Source: Pyxicephalus adspersus
Lineage: Eukaryota; Chordata; Amphibia; Anura; Pyxicephalidae
NCBI RefSeq assembly: GCF_032062135.1
Contig: NC_092859.1
Coordinates: 73,235,164 to 73,299,163 of the forward strand
DNA: 64,000 nt
Reading direction: 5' to 3'
The notes beneath the pieces are model-generated. The model searched no databases. It saw only the letters and a program-made list of their open reading frames with translations, and had not been told where the DNA came from. This document shows, one piece after another, positions 22,080 to 34,052 of this stretch (its first letter is position 1; each line of letters begins with the position of its first letter). A program made the translations under genes and the position numbers.

Positions 22080-22640
22080 AATGACACCATTACTGCTGCA
22101 GAGCCCTTGGAACCTAGGATCCTATTCGGTCTTGCTCCGTCCCAGATTTCTTCAGGGAGTGGAGGAACCAGTGTGTACAGCCATCTTCTTCTGTCATCTT
22201 ACTGGTCCTCACATCACCCGATCTCATATTGCTGAGGCGCGAGATTGGGTGACAGCTGATCTCGCTGCGCATGTGTGAGTTTAGCACTTGTTTTTTTTTT
22301 TTTTACATAGTGGTGAAAGCCCCTTCTGAGCCTCTAAGATCAAGCCTCTTGGGATTTGTGATGTATGTATCCCAGTAGGCTCTGGGTTTCCCATTCAGTC
22401 TTTACTGCTGCAGAAGACAGAAAAGGAGGGGTCCTCCCCTTCTAACTAAACAAAAGCATTTTTTTTTTTAAATAAAATAGTCATCTACACTTTTATTTAT
22501 TGTTAAAAATGAAAATAAATGCCAGATTATGGCCATTCAGTTCTCAGTAAGTACACAACTATGGAGAGGGAGGGTAAGTTGGGTCGGTGTAAAGGGCTCA
22601 GAGAGAATGAAGGGATTGATTTAATATAGTGCACTGACTC
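22080..22640. mobile_element. Dispersed DNA-element copy (CCTCC/GGAGG core family)
   Basis: Related by eye to 28208-28700, 31230-31580, 36450-36860, 53650-54080 and 58020-58460. Shared features are a degenerate core inverted pair (here AGCCTCTTGGGATTTGTGAT and CCCAGTAGGCT), a CATCACCTGATCTC-like stretch and simple-sequence T runs. No transposase sequence is visible, so it appears non-autonomous. Boundaries are approximate. Confidence 0.45.
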
Positions 22641-24865
22641 TTTAAGCTGACCCCTAGTACCCCCATACATATATGTGTTTAAACTCTTGAAAGTAGAGCT
22701 AAATGTTGTGTTGATAGAATAAACATTGCTGCTTGAAGCTTGATGAGAGCTTTGCAAATAATTTGTAAGGTTTGCTAATCATACTTTACTTATACAGGGT
22801 TAAGCTATGTGGAAAGGCCTATAAGGTACCCAGAGTCATTAGATCAGATTTGATGGATCAATGTCTGTGGGATACATGCTACCTCCCTACCATGCTCTGT
22901 AGTTTAAACTTGCACAGGAGTCTGAAACAAAATCTGATATTCAGGTATCCAGGTATTAGTATAGATTCTTGAAGGTACTCTAATAATCATAGTTGGGAAA
23001 ACGTTTAGCTCCAAAATGCCATTGTGCGGCCAAGCTGAAGTGGGTGGGTGCAGAAAGGGGTTACATGGGTTATGGGTTAGAAAGCCTCATAATAAGGAAA
23101 AAGATCACAGCAGACACATTCATGACTTACAGGGCCTATATAACCCTAACCACTCCATGGACAATGCCCAGAATTCAGGTGTAACACTGCTTAGACAGGA
23201 TTTATGTTTGCACTGTTTCAGTGTCATGGGTTCACTGGCTTCATCCCAATACTACAAAACCATCTAACAGAGCATAGCCCCCCCTGAGGCCATAGCCCTA
23301 TCTACAGCCTGATGTGTTCTCATAACCCCTATATCTGATCATCTACTGACTGATTGATAGCACTCTGCTCTCTGTCTAAAGATGAAAGGGTGCAAGTGTA
23401 GCATTTTCTGCTTTTACTGTTCTTTGCATGTGATCTAGAAGTGCAGGAAAATCTGCTTACTCTGTGGAGGGGAACAGGAAACAGGCAGGCACCTTGTGTG
23501 TGGGAAAGGTTAGCAAGACAGCCAACATGCTGCCATTAGACCAGAGAGGGACATTGAGATCACTGAGCATTTAGAAAGCTGGAAATGGGGGAAACCCATC
23601 CAGAATGGTGACAATTTGGCTGAAAAGACAGAGATGCCAATCCACACCTAAAGACCTACCACCTAAGGTGATAATGCAGTCATGTATTGTCCTCTCTACT
23701 GCTTAATGACATCTCATGTCTGTTTATATCTCAAGTAACTTTCACTCTTCCAGGAAGAGTCCATAACTAAGCTTGCCATACATTTATACATAACCCCCTT
23801 GTCCCATTGACCAAAACTATGCAATTTAAAGATGAATCTAAAGGATCTAATTGTTATTAAATGCTCGATCAGGCAGGTCATTGTTGCAGAAGGTGATGTA
23901 ACTTCTGCAATAATTTGTCTTACCTGCCTGATCACTCTGGGTTTCTGGTGACAAAGCTGAGCTGCACATGCAGTTTTCCTTTACATGCGCCTGGGGTTAA
24001 TAAACGCCTGTGTGCCTGCATGGGTGTTACATCATCCCAGCATGGCCAATCAAGATGGCTGGAGATCACTTCTGGGAGGAGGAACAGAAAGGAAGATGTG
24101 GCGTCCGGGAATGGAATGCCTATAGAGGAATCAGCAAGATTTAGTTATGCTTTCAAAGAATTGCTTGGAACAGTACAAATCTAAATTAGACTTTTTTTCA
24201 ACACACTATACTCCACTGGTCAATGATAGGTAAAGTAGGGTTCAGCCAATCCGGCCAATGGATGATGACAGGAAGTCATGTCAATGACAGGTACAGTCAT
24301 ATCGGATCTTTTTTACTTGGATTGCTCAAACTCCAATCTGTTTTGGAGCCTACACTGATCAGAACTATCCAATCACTTTTAATTGTTCAATGCCTGTAAT
24401 TAGCTTGTCTGTAGTGACATCCAGCATCCCTCATCGGTGATGAATCTTCTCAAAATAGAAGGAAAGTGTCCTCAAAGTGTACCTATCAAAAATATATATA
24501 TATTTATTACATCAGATTATTCTGAAATGGTGTATTTAACATAGCACACCATGCATTAATATAGCAGCTCACCATGGTGTCGTGTGAATAGGCCATTCTG
24601 GCCCATTTTTGTACTATGCACCTTGGACATGCATTGCAGCTCAGCATGTTGCAGTGCGGTAATAACCACTGCCCAATGCTTCCTAATGCAACATGCAGTG
24701 ACCCAATACAATGGAATGAATGGTCTTGTATTACAGCATGTATTTATAGTACTCTGTTTTATATGCAACAGCCCAGCCACCTTTTTTTTTTCCCTACAAG
24801 CGTCTCTGTTAAGATTTATACATGGTAACCATATTCAATACAGATAATTTCTGTATTCCATCTAA
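22641..24865. other. Long stretch without recognisable gene
   Basis: Several ORFs of 60-90 codons occur on both strands, but none has a known domain, splice context or codon pattern suggesting coding. 24540-24780 is rich in GCAnnnTGCA-type words that reappear at 25640-25740, which hints at another dispersed repeat. Confidence 0.4.
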
Positions 24866-24891
24866 TAGTTCCAATCCAGTAGAAGGACCGT

Positions 24892-25050
24892 CCATCTAGA
24901 GCAGTGATAACCTTATAGAGACAGAGTGCCCAAACTGCAACCCAAAACCCACTTATTTATCGCAAAGTGCCAACACGACTGTAAAAAGCATGAGGTTAGT
25001 AAACCAGGCCATATCAGTGAGCTTTGGATATCCCTGCCCTTTTTCATTCA
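24892..25050. mobile_element. Probable hAT-type non-autonomous element fragment
   Basis: The stretch AGTGCCCAAACTGCAACCC, AAAACCCACTTATTTATCGC and AAAGTGCCAACACG resembles a widespread vertebrate hAT MITE, recognised from memory of the family. No target duplication was identified. Confidence 0.45.
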
Positions 25051-25089
25051 TAAACAGCCTCATTTCATTTAAGCAGGCTACAAATATCT

Positions 25090-25165
25090 CTCTATTTATT
25101 GTACAGCGCTGCATAATATGTTGGCACTATATAAATCCTGTTTATTAATAATAATAAAAATGATA
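25090..25165 (+). mobile_element. SINE 3' tail fragment
   Basis: GTACAGCGCTGCATAATATG then TTGGCACTATATAAATCCTG followed by an ATAATAATAA tail. This matches the tail of the SINE at 34053-34345 and the fragment at 39505-39640. Confidence 0.6.
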
Positions 25166-26311
25166 TCACCAACAGCCTAACACAAAATTACTGCTAGCCT
25201 TGCATGATTATTTAAATCTGTGCTTTCATCCCAGCACATGGAGTAACAGGCTGCCTTTAGTAAGTCAGTGGTGAGCTGCTGACTAACATCACTTGCCCTG
25301 TGCTGGACTTGATCTTTAATGCATCTCAGAGGCCAATGGCTTATCTAGTCCAGCTCCTGTTTCTCACAGTGGCCCACATCTATAACAAAGAGTTAGCACA
25401 CACCTATCAGGGCTAGTAACCCATGATGGACTTTTCCTTCAGAAATTTGTCCAATTCTCTCCTAAAGGCATCTAAGCTAGATGCCATCACCACAGTGCAG
25501 ATTTACCGCCTTCATTTATTTCAGTAACAAAGACATTGTCATTAAGACAAAAAATTATCAACATCTTTCTAGTAGGGTGCAGATAGCAAAAAAAAATATT
25601 AATAATAATAGATATTGTTTATATCTCACATTACAGGAATGCAGGGAGTTTTAGTAAATGCATGCCAATTGCATAGCATTGCAGCACATTGCACATCGTT
25701 TTTTAAAGCACTGTGGAATGCAAAACACAGTTACAAGGTTCCCACTACATTCAACAGACAACCTTCTACTAAAAGCTTTGTGTTCTGGTCCTGACTGGGT
25801 AGAGCAGACTGGTACTCTGGGCTGTGTAGCTCTATTCTGTGTCTTCAGATTTCATACTGTATTTCCCATAACTAGGACAGAGCAAAACAAGATCCCCCCT
25901 CATGTCTGCCTACCCCTCCATCCTACCCTCTGTACTTTCACCCTTTCTGGATCGACACATCAATTTCATTACACATCAGCTGCCTCTCTTCCCCACAGTC
26001 TGGTATTCTGAGTTTTTTAACTGATGACTCCGGAGAAAAGAAATTAGACAGTTATTCCAGAAAACCTATTGGTTAAACTTTACAACATCGACCAAAACTT
26101 AAATCTGTTCTGATGGGATTAGAAGTTTTATTTACATTACATCATTCCTGGTATACCCCACAGATATGTTTTATCCCATAGTTATTTTAAGGCTTTATTT
26201 GATACACTATTTATTCAAATCCAGTCCTTCCTCTTGTGCATTGTCTACAGAGACAGAATTGATAGCGATTTTTCATTTATTTTACAGGTAACGAGGAAAA
26301 CAAATACTCAC
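25166..26311. other. No gene recognised
   Basis: Repeat-like text near 25420-25520 (AATTTGTCCAATTCTCTCCT). A 117-codon ORF at 25658-26011 has no recognisable domain. I looked here for the next NUP107 exon on the minus strand and did not find it. Confidence 0.4.
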
Positions 26312-26437
26312 CTCATATCTCTTTTCTTTGTGTTCATAAGCGACTTTCTCAGTAAAAGAGGCATGCTCAAGCAGAGTTGGTTTCTGAGGAGGTGAATTCC
26401 TGTGCTTGAACCACTCATTGAAAACTTCATGTGTTTC
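26312..26437 (-). CDS. NUP107: NUP107-like exon c
   Basis: 126 nt, phase 0 at both ends. Encodes [20 protein letters not shown] and [14 protein letters not shown]. Separated from exon b by 842 bp. Confidence 0.8.
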
Positions 26438-27279
26438 CTAAACGATAAAACAATTGCAATTCTATTATACCAACCTCACCAGCAGCCAATTCATTTAAAA
26501 CAAATATCAGCTTTGTCAGTATTTAGAAAAAAATTCTGTAGGTTCTGTAAGGGTATATATCAATGGTTCACATTTGCTTATGTCAGGGTGTCATTTCATT
26601 AGATGCTAGAATGCTCAATATAAGTGGTCACTCTAATAAGAATATAGGAAAAATATATTAGCACTTATTGTGCCGCACACCATTCTTCCAACACCCAAAG
26701 CAGATTGCATACACTTAGAAAATGTGTCCAAACACAGGGCAAGGGAAGAATACAAATATGAAGAAGCCTCTACTTAATGAGCTGTGTTAGGTATTGCCTT
26801 GCCAATTTATTAATATGGATTGCTTGGCCTTGTAACTGGGACTATTTTCCCTTGCTGGTGGAATGCTCTGTTATGCACATAGTCTACATTCCTTATGATG
26901 AAAGCAAATACAAAAATCCTGCAGTGATCGACACTGCGGGGAGATTAGAGCTTTAGAGAAGACCGATACCATGCAATTTTTCATAGTATGGAAGGCTACT
27001 CCATAAGTGCATACTGACCTTGCCTTGTATTTAGACAAACCTTTTTTTTTAGTTGGTGGGGAAAAAGTGTGCATTGTGGCTGCAGCAATCACCTTGTTTA
27101 CATTTGAACTCTGAAGTGGGCTACAGAACTGTTGCAAGTACTGTTTTTAGGGTGAAAAATATACTTTTTTAATAATAATTTATGAAGGGTTTGTTTAGTT
27201 ATTATGGAGAACTGCAACTGTGAATCCGTTATTTGTTAAATCAATGGCAAATTCTTTTACTCTAGCCATCACTGCTTAC

Positions 27280-27422
27280 CATGTATGCTCTTATACACAG
27301 GTGTTCATGTTTAGCATTGTCATCCTCTGCTGTCACAATGCTACATTGGCTGTAGATCTCAGCTATAGAGTCAGATGGAACTTTAGCCAATACTTCTTTA
27401 TCAGCATTGTGTTTCTTTGATG
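27280..27422 (-). CDS. NUP107: NUP107-like exon b
   Basis: 143 nt, phase 1 in and phase 0 out. Encodes [20 protein letters not shown], the EIYSQC segment and [17 protein letters not shown]. Separated from exon a by 401 bp. Confidence 0.8.
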
Positions 27423-27823
27423 CTACATGTAAAAACACATACATCAGTACTGTTTAATGTGCCTTCAAAATGTCCAACCACTAAGTCATATAATATAGTT
27501 ATATCTTAGTAAAATGAATTCATACATTTGAATGACAGGCACTGAGATTCTGAAGCTTTCCACATATTCTAATAATTCATAAACTTTAACAAAAGAACAG
27601 CTACATACTGCCCTCCTCCAGTCAGCTACTTCTAGACATTTCTAGAATGTGTCTTGATTTAACAAACAGGCACAAGAAAGTGTGAATTAAATCCTGAGTA
27701 GTTTACTTTGAAATCACATTTATAAAGGCATTCAAAAAAGTAAAAATAAAATCTCCTTTCAACAATTATGTCAAAATGTACAACTTGTTTCTGCTGCCAC
27801 ATGAAATATGTAATATTTCTTAC

Positions 27824-27926
27824 CTAGAAAATTCCTCATGATGGCATTGCTCAGCTTTAGAGCCTCAGCTCTCTGTGCAGGATCAAACACCAGCCAGTCT
27901 ATCACATCTATCTTTGCACGGTCATT
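27824..27926 (-). CDS. NUP107: NUP107-like exon a
   Basis: 103 nt, phase 0 in and phase 1 out. Encodes [20 protein letters not shown] and the [14 protein letters not shown] segment; no stop. Confidence 0.8.
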
Positions 27927-28207
27927 CTGCAGGGAGGAAGATTAGGGTCAAAGATGAGAATTTGGCGATATACCCAGAAATCTGTTATCTTGTATGCATT
28001 TGTTTTCTACCGCTACCTATACTAATTAGAAGCTATCCCCCACATGAAAGACACAGCCCGTTTTGTAAGTGATAGTAAGATGGATGAACTGTAAAGGAGT
28101 TTGATATCATTTAGGATTGGAATAGGGCAATTAAATGTGTTACATACTGTTTGTTGAATTTTTGTTGAAGTCTGCAGCAGTTTTTATATTGTGAACAAAC
28201 ATATTTA

Positions 28208-28700
28208 CGTAACTTAAAGCGTACCTAAATTTAGAATTTTCACCTTACATAAAAGGGTAGACAACCCTTTTATATAGGGTAAAAATTCTGATTTCTGAAT
28301 TCTGTTTGTATTTTATTTGTGCAGCACCGCCTAAGATGTGAGCGCAATGCCTCCCGGGATACCTACATCACGCATCCCCGAAGGCTTATGGGTGCTCGCT
28401 CAGGTATGTGCAGAAGGAGACTTTTCGTTAAAAGGAGAAAAAATTGCCTGTTTTTTTCAACCTACATCACCTGATCTCGTGCCTGGGTCGGGTGACCTGG
28501 GAAAAAAAACCCAGAAGAAGAAACAAAGATGGCGGCGCGCCAGCTCAGAGACGAATACCGGGACAACGCGTGACCAAATGGAAGACACCTCCGGACCGAT
28601 CAACTGCACTGCGGGATTGAAGGTAAGTAGATTATTTTTGTTTTTGGGGCATTTGAGTTTAGTTCCACTTAACCTTCCTACCCCAGTACCTCCTTCTTAG
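28208..28700. mobile_element. Dispersed DNA-element copy with terminal hairpin
   Basis: Begins AACTTAAAGCGTACCTAAAT. The hairpin TTACATAAAAGGGT / ACCCTTTTATATA lies at 28246-28280, followed by the core GCCTCCCGGGATAC and GGAGAAAA/GATGGCGGCGCGCC sequence. It ends near TTAGTTCCACTTAA. Same family as 22080, 31230, 36450, 53650 and 58020. The 120-codon ORF inside has no known domain. Confidence 0.5.
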
Positions 28701-28984
28701 CTGCATCATACAGTTAATAGGAGATAAACAGCTATGGAGATACATGTACCTTCCCTCTTTTTCTCTTGAAGGATAGCACTGGTAATTGGCCCATAATTGA
28801 GGTAAACTGGACAGTAATCCTGTTTATCCTCAAATCTATGAGTTTACAAAAGGCTTCCTCTCTTCACTCCTAATAGTTACTTAGAGCAGTAGGGAAGTGT
28901 CAAGGAGGTTACTATGTTTAGTTAACAGGACCTGGAAGGACAGTTTTATTCCAACCGTGACTGCAAATAAGCAGCCTCAGTCTT

Positions 28985-29150
28985 CTACTCATCCGCGGTG
29001 TAGTCTCTGTACGTGTGCGAGTGCTTGGCATTGAAATGCCCCTTGAGATTCAGCCCCTTGAAATTGCTATTGGTGTCGTTGTACACTAAACACAGGGCTT
29101 TGTTGTTGCGTTGGACGAAGAATAATTTGTCAGCCCACAATGTTCAAGGT
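28985..29150 (-). pseudogene. BED/hAT-type zinc-finger remnant
   Basis: The minus strand reads FFVQRNNKALCLVYNDTNSN, FKGLNLKGHFNAKHSHTY and RDYTADE then stop. This resembles the N-terminal finger of the hAT-derived GTF2IRD2/ZBED/SCAND3-type proteins (normally CLxC ... HFxxKH). Here the second Cys is Tyr, and stops occur just upstream, so it is a dead fragment. Confidence 0.55.
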
Positions 29151-29199
29151 CAACCTTCTGGTGACTGATAGCTGCGCGTTGCTTCTGCTCTTTAGGCAC

Positions 29200-29884
29200 A
29201 GTAATTGGGGTTATGATAAAATCAGATTTTGAATTGGATTACATGTGTTAAATTAAACCTCCAAGCGCAAAACCTACTACACTATGTACACAAGCTAGAT
29301 TTTTATTGCCCGAGATCGATTTTTATTGCCCAAGTTGATCCACATGGTCGTCTTGGGTGAAAATCTTGAATGCGTACAATAAATTAGGTCATTTATTGAT
29401 CGTTCGTGCTTAATCACTAAAGACTGATGGCATATGACCTCGAATTATATTTTATGGGGAGGATATAATAGAGGACTTCCTGCTTGCCAACCCAAATCCC
29501 TTGTTTGCAGTGCATAGTTCTCCTCAGCCCCCATTTGGTGGGTGGGCCACCCGGCAGCCTTGCCCCCTCGGTCAAGCTCCTATCAGCAGCTCTAGTCCTC
29601 TGAACAGACAATGGAGAGGCTGCTCTGTTCTCAGCTGTCATCCATTGAGAGGATTCCAGCTGCTGCCAGGAATTGGTGGGGAAACAGCACTATGATGAGA
29701 TTGAGACTGCCCTCCCCCCATTCCACAGCAGTGCTGAGTCTTCTATTAAAAAAAACCCAAAAACCTTGTGTAAAAATGTATCTGCCTGAGTGAGCGTGTA
29801 TAATGACATCATTGGCAGCCTAATAGCTGTGTGTGTAACTGCATGTCATCCTGCTGCCTTACAACTCCCTATGTACAGACCTTC
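29200..29884. other. No gene recognised
   Basis: Short ORFs of 60-75 codons on both strands overlap each other around 29417-29790 without any recognisable domain. Confidence 0.4.
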
Positions 29885-31020
29885 ATATCTACTAAACTGT
29901 AAGTCCTAATGACTTTCAGGGTGCACAGGTAACACTCATAGGTAATAGTGGTAACCACAATTTCAGCTTTTAAAAATTTCAAGATATCGGAGTTGTAAAA
30001 ACTTGGGAAAATATAACTTTGGGAGTGCAGTTTCAAAAGCAAGTTTGCCTAAAAGTCCTTAATTTAAAATGTAAATTAGGGCCCTCGGGGCCACTTATAT
30101 AGAGAGGAGTATTGGGATGGGGCCCCTAAATTGATACCTACCTGTCACAAATCTATAACTGTTATATTATGTTACCCTGTCTGTTTCTCCTCTCTTGAAC
30201 CCCAACTTCCTTAGAATGGTGGGGTGTACAAAACTGAAAATGTAGGTGCAGTGGGGGGACACTACCCCCCCCCCCCACCATTAAAAATTATTTATTATGT
30301 CAAATAAACTCCCCTGTTACACATTACTGCCCACTTTTAACACTTAAACCCCAATTTCTCAACAATGGGAAGGTGGGAAATGGGAATGGAAAAATGTATG
30401 GGGGAACATATGTGGCTAACACCCCATAAAATTTCTTCACTATGTTATCATTAGAACATTAAAAAAAACATCAAAATAAAAATTGGGGTACAGGTACTGG
30501 TAGGTTACAGTCATGTGTAACAGGGCAGCATGTTTTGATGGGCAGAGTTTATGTTGTAATGATGGCATGGTGAAAGTTTAGGGGTGTTACCTGCCCCACT
30601 TTGTTCTTGAGAAATTAGGGTTCAAGATAGGGAGGCGGACAGTTTGATGGGCAGAGGTTTTTTTAAGGTTTTAGGGGGGTTTATACATCTGTTCCCCACT
30701 TGCACCTACATTTTCAGTTCCCTGTACCACCCTTCTCCAGAAAAATTGTGGTTTAAAGGACAGAAGTAGTAGCATAATATTACATTTATAGTAATGTGGA
30801 AGGTAGGTAAAAAATATGGGGGCCCAACCCCAATGTTCCCTGCTATGTAGGTGGCCCCTAACTTGCATTTTTGATTTTGGGCTCCTGAGTGCACGTTTTT
30901 AAACTCATGATTACCATATCTTGAAATTCTTTAAATACATTTGGTTATTAGTAGCTATGAGAATACCCTGTGTACACTAAAATTCTCAAGTCATTACAAC
31001 CAACAATTTAGGAGATCTAA
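29885..31020. mobile_element. Fold-back (long inverted repeat) element, about 1.1 kb
   Basis: The left half (29885 to about 30470) and right half (about 30480 to 31020) are imperfect inverse complements. Examples are AACTGAAAATGTAGGTGCAG (30230) against GCACCTACATTTTCAGTT (30703), TTTCAAGATAT (29975) against ATATCTTGAAA (30917), and AAACTGTAAGTCCTAATGAC (29892) against GTCATTACAACCAACAATTT (near 30993). The centre is AT-rich. No transposase is visible; it looks like a non-autonomous palindromic element. Confidence 0.72.
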
Positions 31021-31229
31021 AAGGTTGAACACAGTTAGTTGTTAGACTGCAGAATATGACAAGCAGCCTTTACATACACACAGCTATCACACTGCAGGTG
31101 GATACATTTCACAGGCAGTTTTTCTTTTGTCCATTGAATATGGGCAGTGATGGGGGGGGGGGCACTGGCTGTACTGCCCCCATCTGCTATCACATCCACA
31201 ACGTGCTTAAAGCATCACTGCATTTTAAC

Positions 31230-31580
31230 ATAATATAAAGGGTGACATTCCTCTTTTTTATAATAGAAAAATGTTTTTTTGGGGGGGAACCCTCCTCTTA
31301 TGGCTTTACTGCCATGGTGGTAAAGACTGCAGGGTAAACCTGCAGCCTCCTGGGGTATTTGTGTCATATGGTGGCTGTGGGCTGCTCCTTTTGCCCATGC
31401 ATGACATCGGGAATCTATATCATCAGGGGCTTTCCTATATTTTCACACATGCCCAATGAGATCAGCACTGGATGGAATGGTGAGCATCGGAAAGAAGAGG
31501 GAAGCTGAGCAAGCGTGGGACTCGCTGGGCTCAGTTAGTGAACAGATCAGGTAATTTTTCTTTTCCCCACAAAAGTTCTG
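31230..31580. mobile_element. Dispersed DNA-element copy (CCTCC/GGAGG core family)
   Basis: Contains CTGCAGCCTCCTGGGGTATT and a GATCAG...GGAAAGAAGAGG... stretch matching the copy at 36450-36860. Boundaries are approximate. Confidence 0.45.
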
Positions 31581-31734
31581 CGTTATCTAGATATAGCACT
31601 AGGAGGTGACATCTGAAGTCAGGCTGTATTCACACTGGCAGTAAATATGAATATGCTGCATTTACTCTCTCTTTCCTCTCGCCAGGAACCACTGCTGCTT
31701 GAAAAACTGCTAGGCCTGAAAAAGCCCAGCACTT

Positions 31735-32030
31735 ACCACTTGTTACCAATCCCCAGCAGTTACCAAGTAATCACTCAGGAGGGGTAAAAGTAAATTTCTT
31801 TACTGCTAATATGAACTAAAAAAATTAGACATTCTAACAAGCTAGGCATTAGAAAGTTAGAAAAAGTATAGGGGGTAGGTAGAACACTGACACAATAAAG
31901 ATTACTGGATACCTGTGGCATAAATAACTGGGAACAATAAATTTACTGTCTCTTGCCCCGCCTGCTTTTTACCACCCGGCTACAGCTTCCCCCCACCAGG
32001 CTGAAAATATTTTCTGGGGAGAACTCTGCA
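31735..32030. repeat. Dispersed repeat, uninterrupted copy
   Basis: CAAGTAATCACTCAGGAGGG ... ATTCTAACAAGCTAGGCATT ... TTCTGGGGAGAACTCTGCA. It is the continuous form of the repeat that is split at 4676-5815. Confidence 0.55.
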
Positions 32031-33540
32031 TGTGATTATTAGGGAGGTGATTTGTAGAAGTATATTGCAGGCACACCTATGTTCTCTAAATACTAATACT
32101 AAATACTAATAATGCCCTTAATATTGGAGTTCAATCTTATCTCTACACTCAACAATTTCATTAGTATAGAAAAATGAATACGTGATAAAGGGCCACCCTT
32201 GATGGGTTCCGGTGCCAATTTGGATTTCCTCCTACCTAAATCCTTTCATGGGGATAGTGACTATCAGGGTAGTACAGAGAGATTTTAGTAAAAAAAATTC
32301 TAGTAAAAATCTTTGACCAAAACAGTATCTGGTTAGTGTGTGTTTGATCTAGGTCTTGTTCAATGTATATAAACCTAACGTGATCCTTGTGGATGTAATT
32401 TCAAATTAAGTCAGATACCTCTTGCAGAGATTTATTTTGGTTTATGCTTTTTTTAAAGTACATCCTAATTCTAAACATTGCATGGGCTAGGATTAACAAG
32501 GCATTAGGTTTCACACCAAATGATTGTCCTACATGCCATATGGGACTTGTTCCTAATATTTGGTAAAGTTCAGGTTTTCTCTTGCTACAGGACAACAGCA
32601 ATCCTGAACCTTTTTCTTATCAAAAAGTTCACCTTAATACCAAAGGAAATGCCAGAGATATGTTAATACCTTTTTTTACACTTTCATTAATCTAAAGTAT
32701 TATCATATAGAATTACCATTGAAAATAACACATACAATAATATCTAATACATGTTCTTTGATTCCTTAGCCCTAAGGCATGAAAGGTCAGTATGCCTGAA
32801 CATTGTATTTGTTATATGTTTTCCCTATTTGATGCTTCTTTTTAGTTTTGTTTATTTTTTGCAAATTTTTTAAACATTACATGCAAAAACTTCTCTATAC
32901 TACATTTATAATGCAAATGTAACTTTTACAGATTTGCCATGCAAATAGTTCCGATACATTACTAGCTTTTAGGAAGAAAGGTAGTTTCATGCAAAAATAA
33001 GCATCCTAACATTTCCAGGATTGTTGGATTCCTTTGTCATGCACTGCACCCACCAACATTTATGTCACTGCTGATTTCTGTGGTAAGGTGTAAAATCATA
33101 GCCCTTTCTGGGACATCAAACGTTTATTTGTATACAACATCTACAGCTTAGGTTATGTCAAAAAGAAATTAAAAGGAGTGGGGGGTTGTTGGATTCTTAA
33201 AAGGAAATAAGTATTATATACCCATAACTGAAGACAATGGCATATCATAGTACAAATATACAAATGTTGCCCCTGATTCACTAAAGGGCCACATATTAAT
33301 TGTCAATACTATAAAAGAATCTTAGAGTATGCAGACACATTACAGGAGGCTGTTAGATACCATATCAACATGTTAACAGTCAAGGATGGGATTTCTTCTC
33401 CCTTTAGGGAGATTTATCACTTCCTAGTATGTATTCCGGACAAGGAATTAAGGGAAATTTTCCATACAGGACAAAGGCTGCAAAAAATATTATTCATCTC
33501 CTAGAGGTCTCACCTCCAAGATGCCATTCACATTGGTACT
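32031..33540. other. No gene recognised
   Basis: AT-rich sequence. Neither strand shows an exon or a repeat I can name. Confidence 0.4.
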
Positions 33541-33547
33541 GGGAAGC

Positions 33548-33984
33548 TGTGGAGGGCAAGTCGCCCTATCACGAAGCACCAGGAGACCTTGAAGTTCAGT
33601 GAAGCAGAAGGTTCTTTATTTACGTGCAGCACGGGATTCACACTATCAGCTAACAAGTGCCTCAGCACGCTGAAGGAGAATCTGCCGTATAGTTGAGATA
33701 TGCAAGCATTTATACAATTCAGCTTTCATTCTTAGCTGTGTGGTATGTAGTTGGCTGCTCAAGGCTTCACCTTGTACATGATGTTCTGCTCTCCCACATA
33801 GTTCCCAACTACAAAACATCAAAATATATCATCTAACCCTGAAATCCCACAGATACAGCTGTTCTCAGCAAAGCGTTACAAGCACATGATTAATATTTCT
33901 CTACGTGACCCAAGGTTATACTAATTGCGACTATAGCTCAGCTTCTTGGTATGCTAATTGGGTGAGTTCCCCCCTCCTCCACCA
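33548..33984 (-). mobile_element. Solo LTR, minus strand
   Basis: On the minus strand it starts TGGTGGAGGAGGG and ends CCCTCCACA (TG...CA). A TATAAATG lies near 33712 and AATAAAGAACC near 33620, about 70 bases before the end; this is the order expected for U3, R and U5. Flanks GGAAGC (33542-33547) and GGCAGC (33985-33990) are a 6-bp target duplication with one mismatch. No internal retroviral or gypsy genes are nearby. Confidence 0.68.
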
Positions 33985-34052
33985 GGCAGCTCAAACAGTT
34001 TGGACATACAGATTTATGATAATAAAATCAACATGTTATTACTTTCAACAAA

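Larger units (their letters stand above)
26312..27926 (-). pseudogene. NUP107: NUP107 gene fragment, three exons (partial duplicate)
   Basis: Three minus-strand exons join into 124 uninterrupted codons: 27926-27824, 27422-27280 and 26437-26312, phases 0>1, 1>0 and 0>0. All have canonical sites (CTGCAG|, |GTAAGA; ATGTAG|, |GTAAGC; GTTTAG|, |GTGAGT). The translation ([73 protein letters not shown]) matches the C-terminal third of the nucleoporin NUP107, a scaffold of the Y-complex of the nuclear pore. A run of residues present before AEDDNA in other vertebrates (about 8) is replaced by SIVT. Neither the preceding exons nor the C-terminal exons (starting MDFGIWKGH in human) were found within 10 kb on either side. 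I therefore infer a duplicated fragment, not a whole gene. A full gene with very large introns is the alternative. Confidence 0.82.

Noticed and set aside
28338..28700. 120-codon ORF MSAMPPGIPTSRIPEG...
   Set aside because: Lies wholly within a dispersed non-coding element copy and shows no domain.
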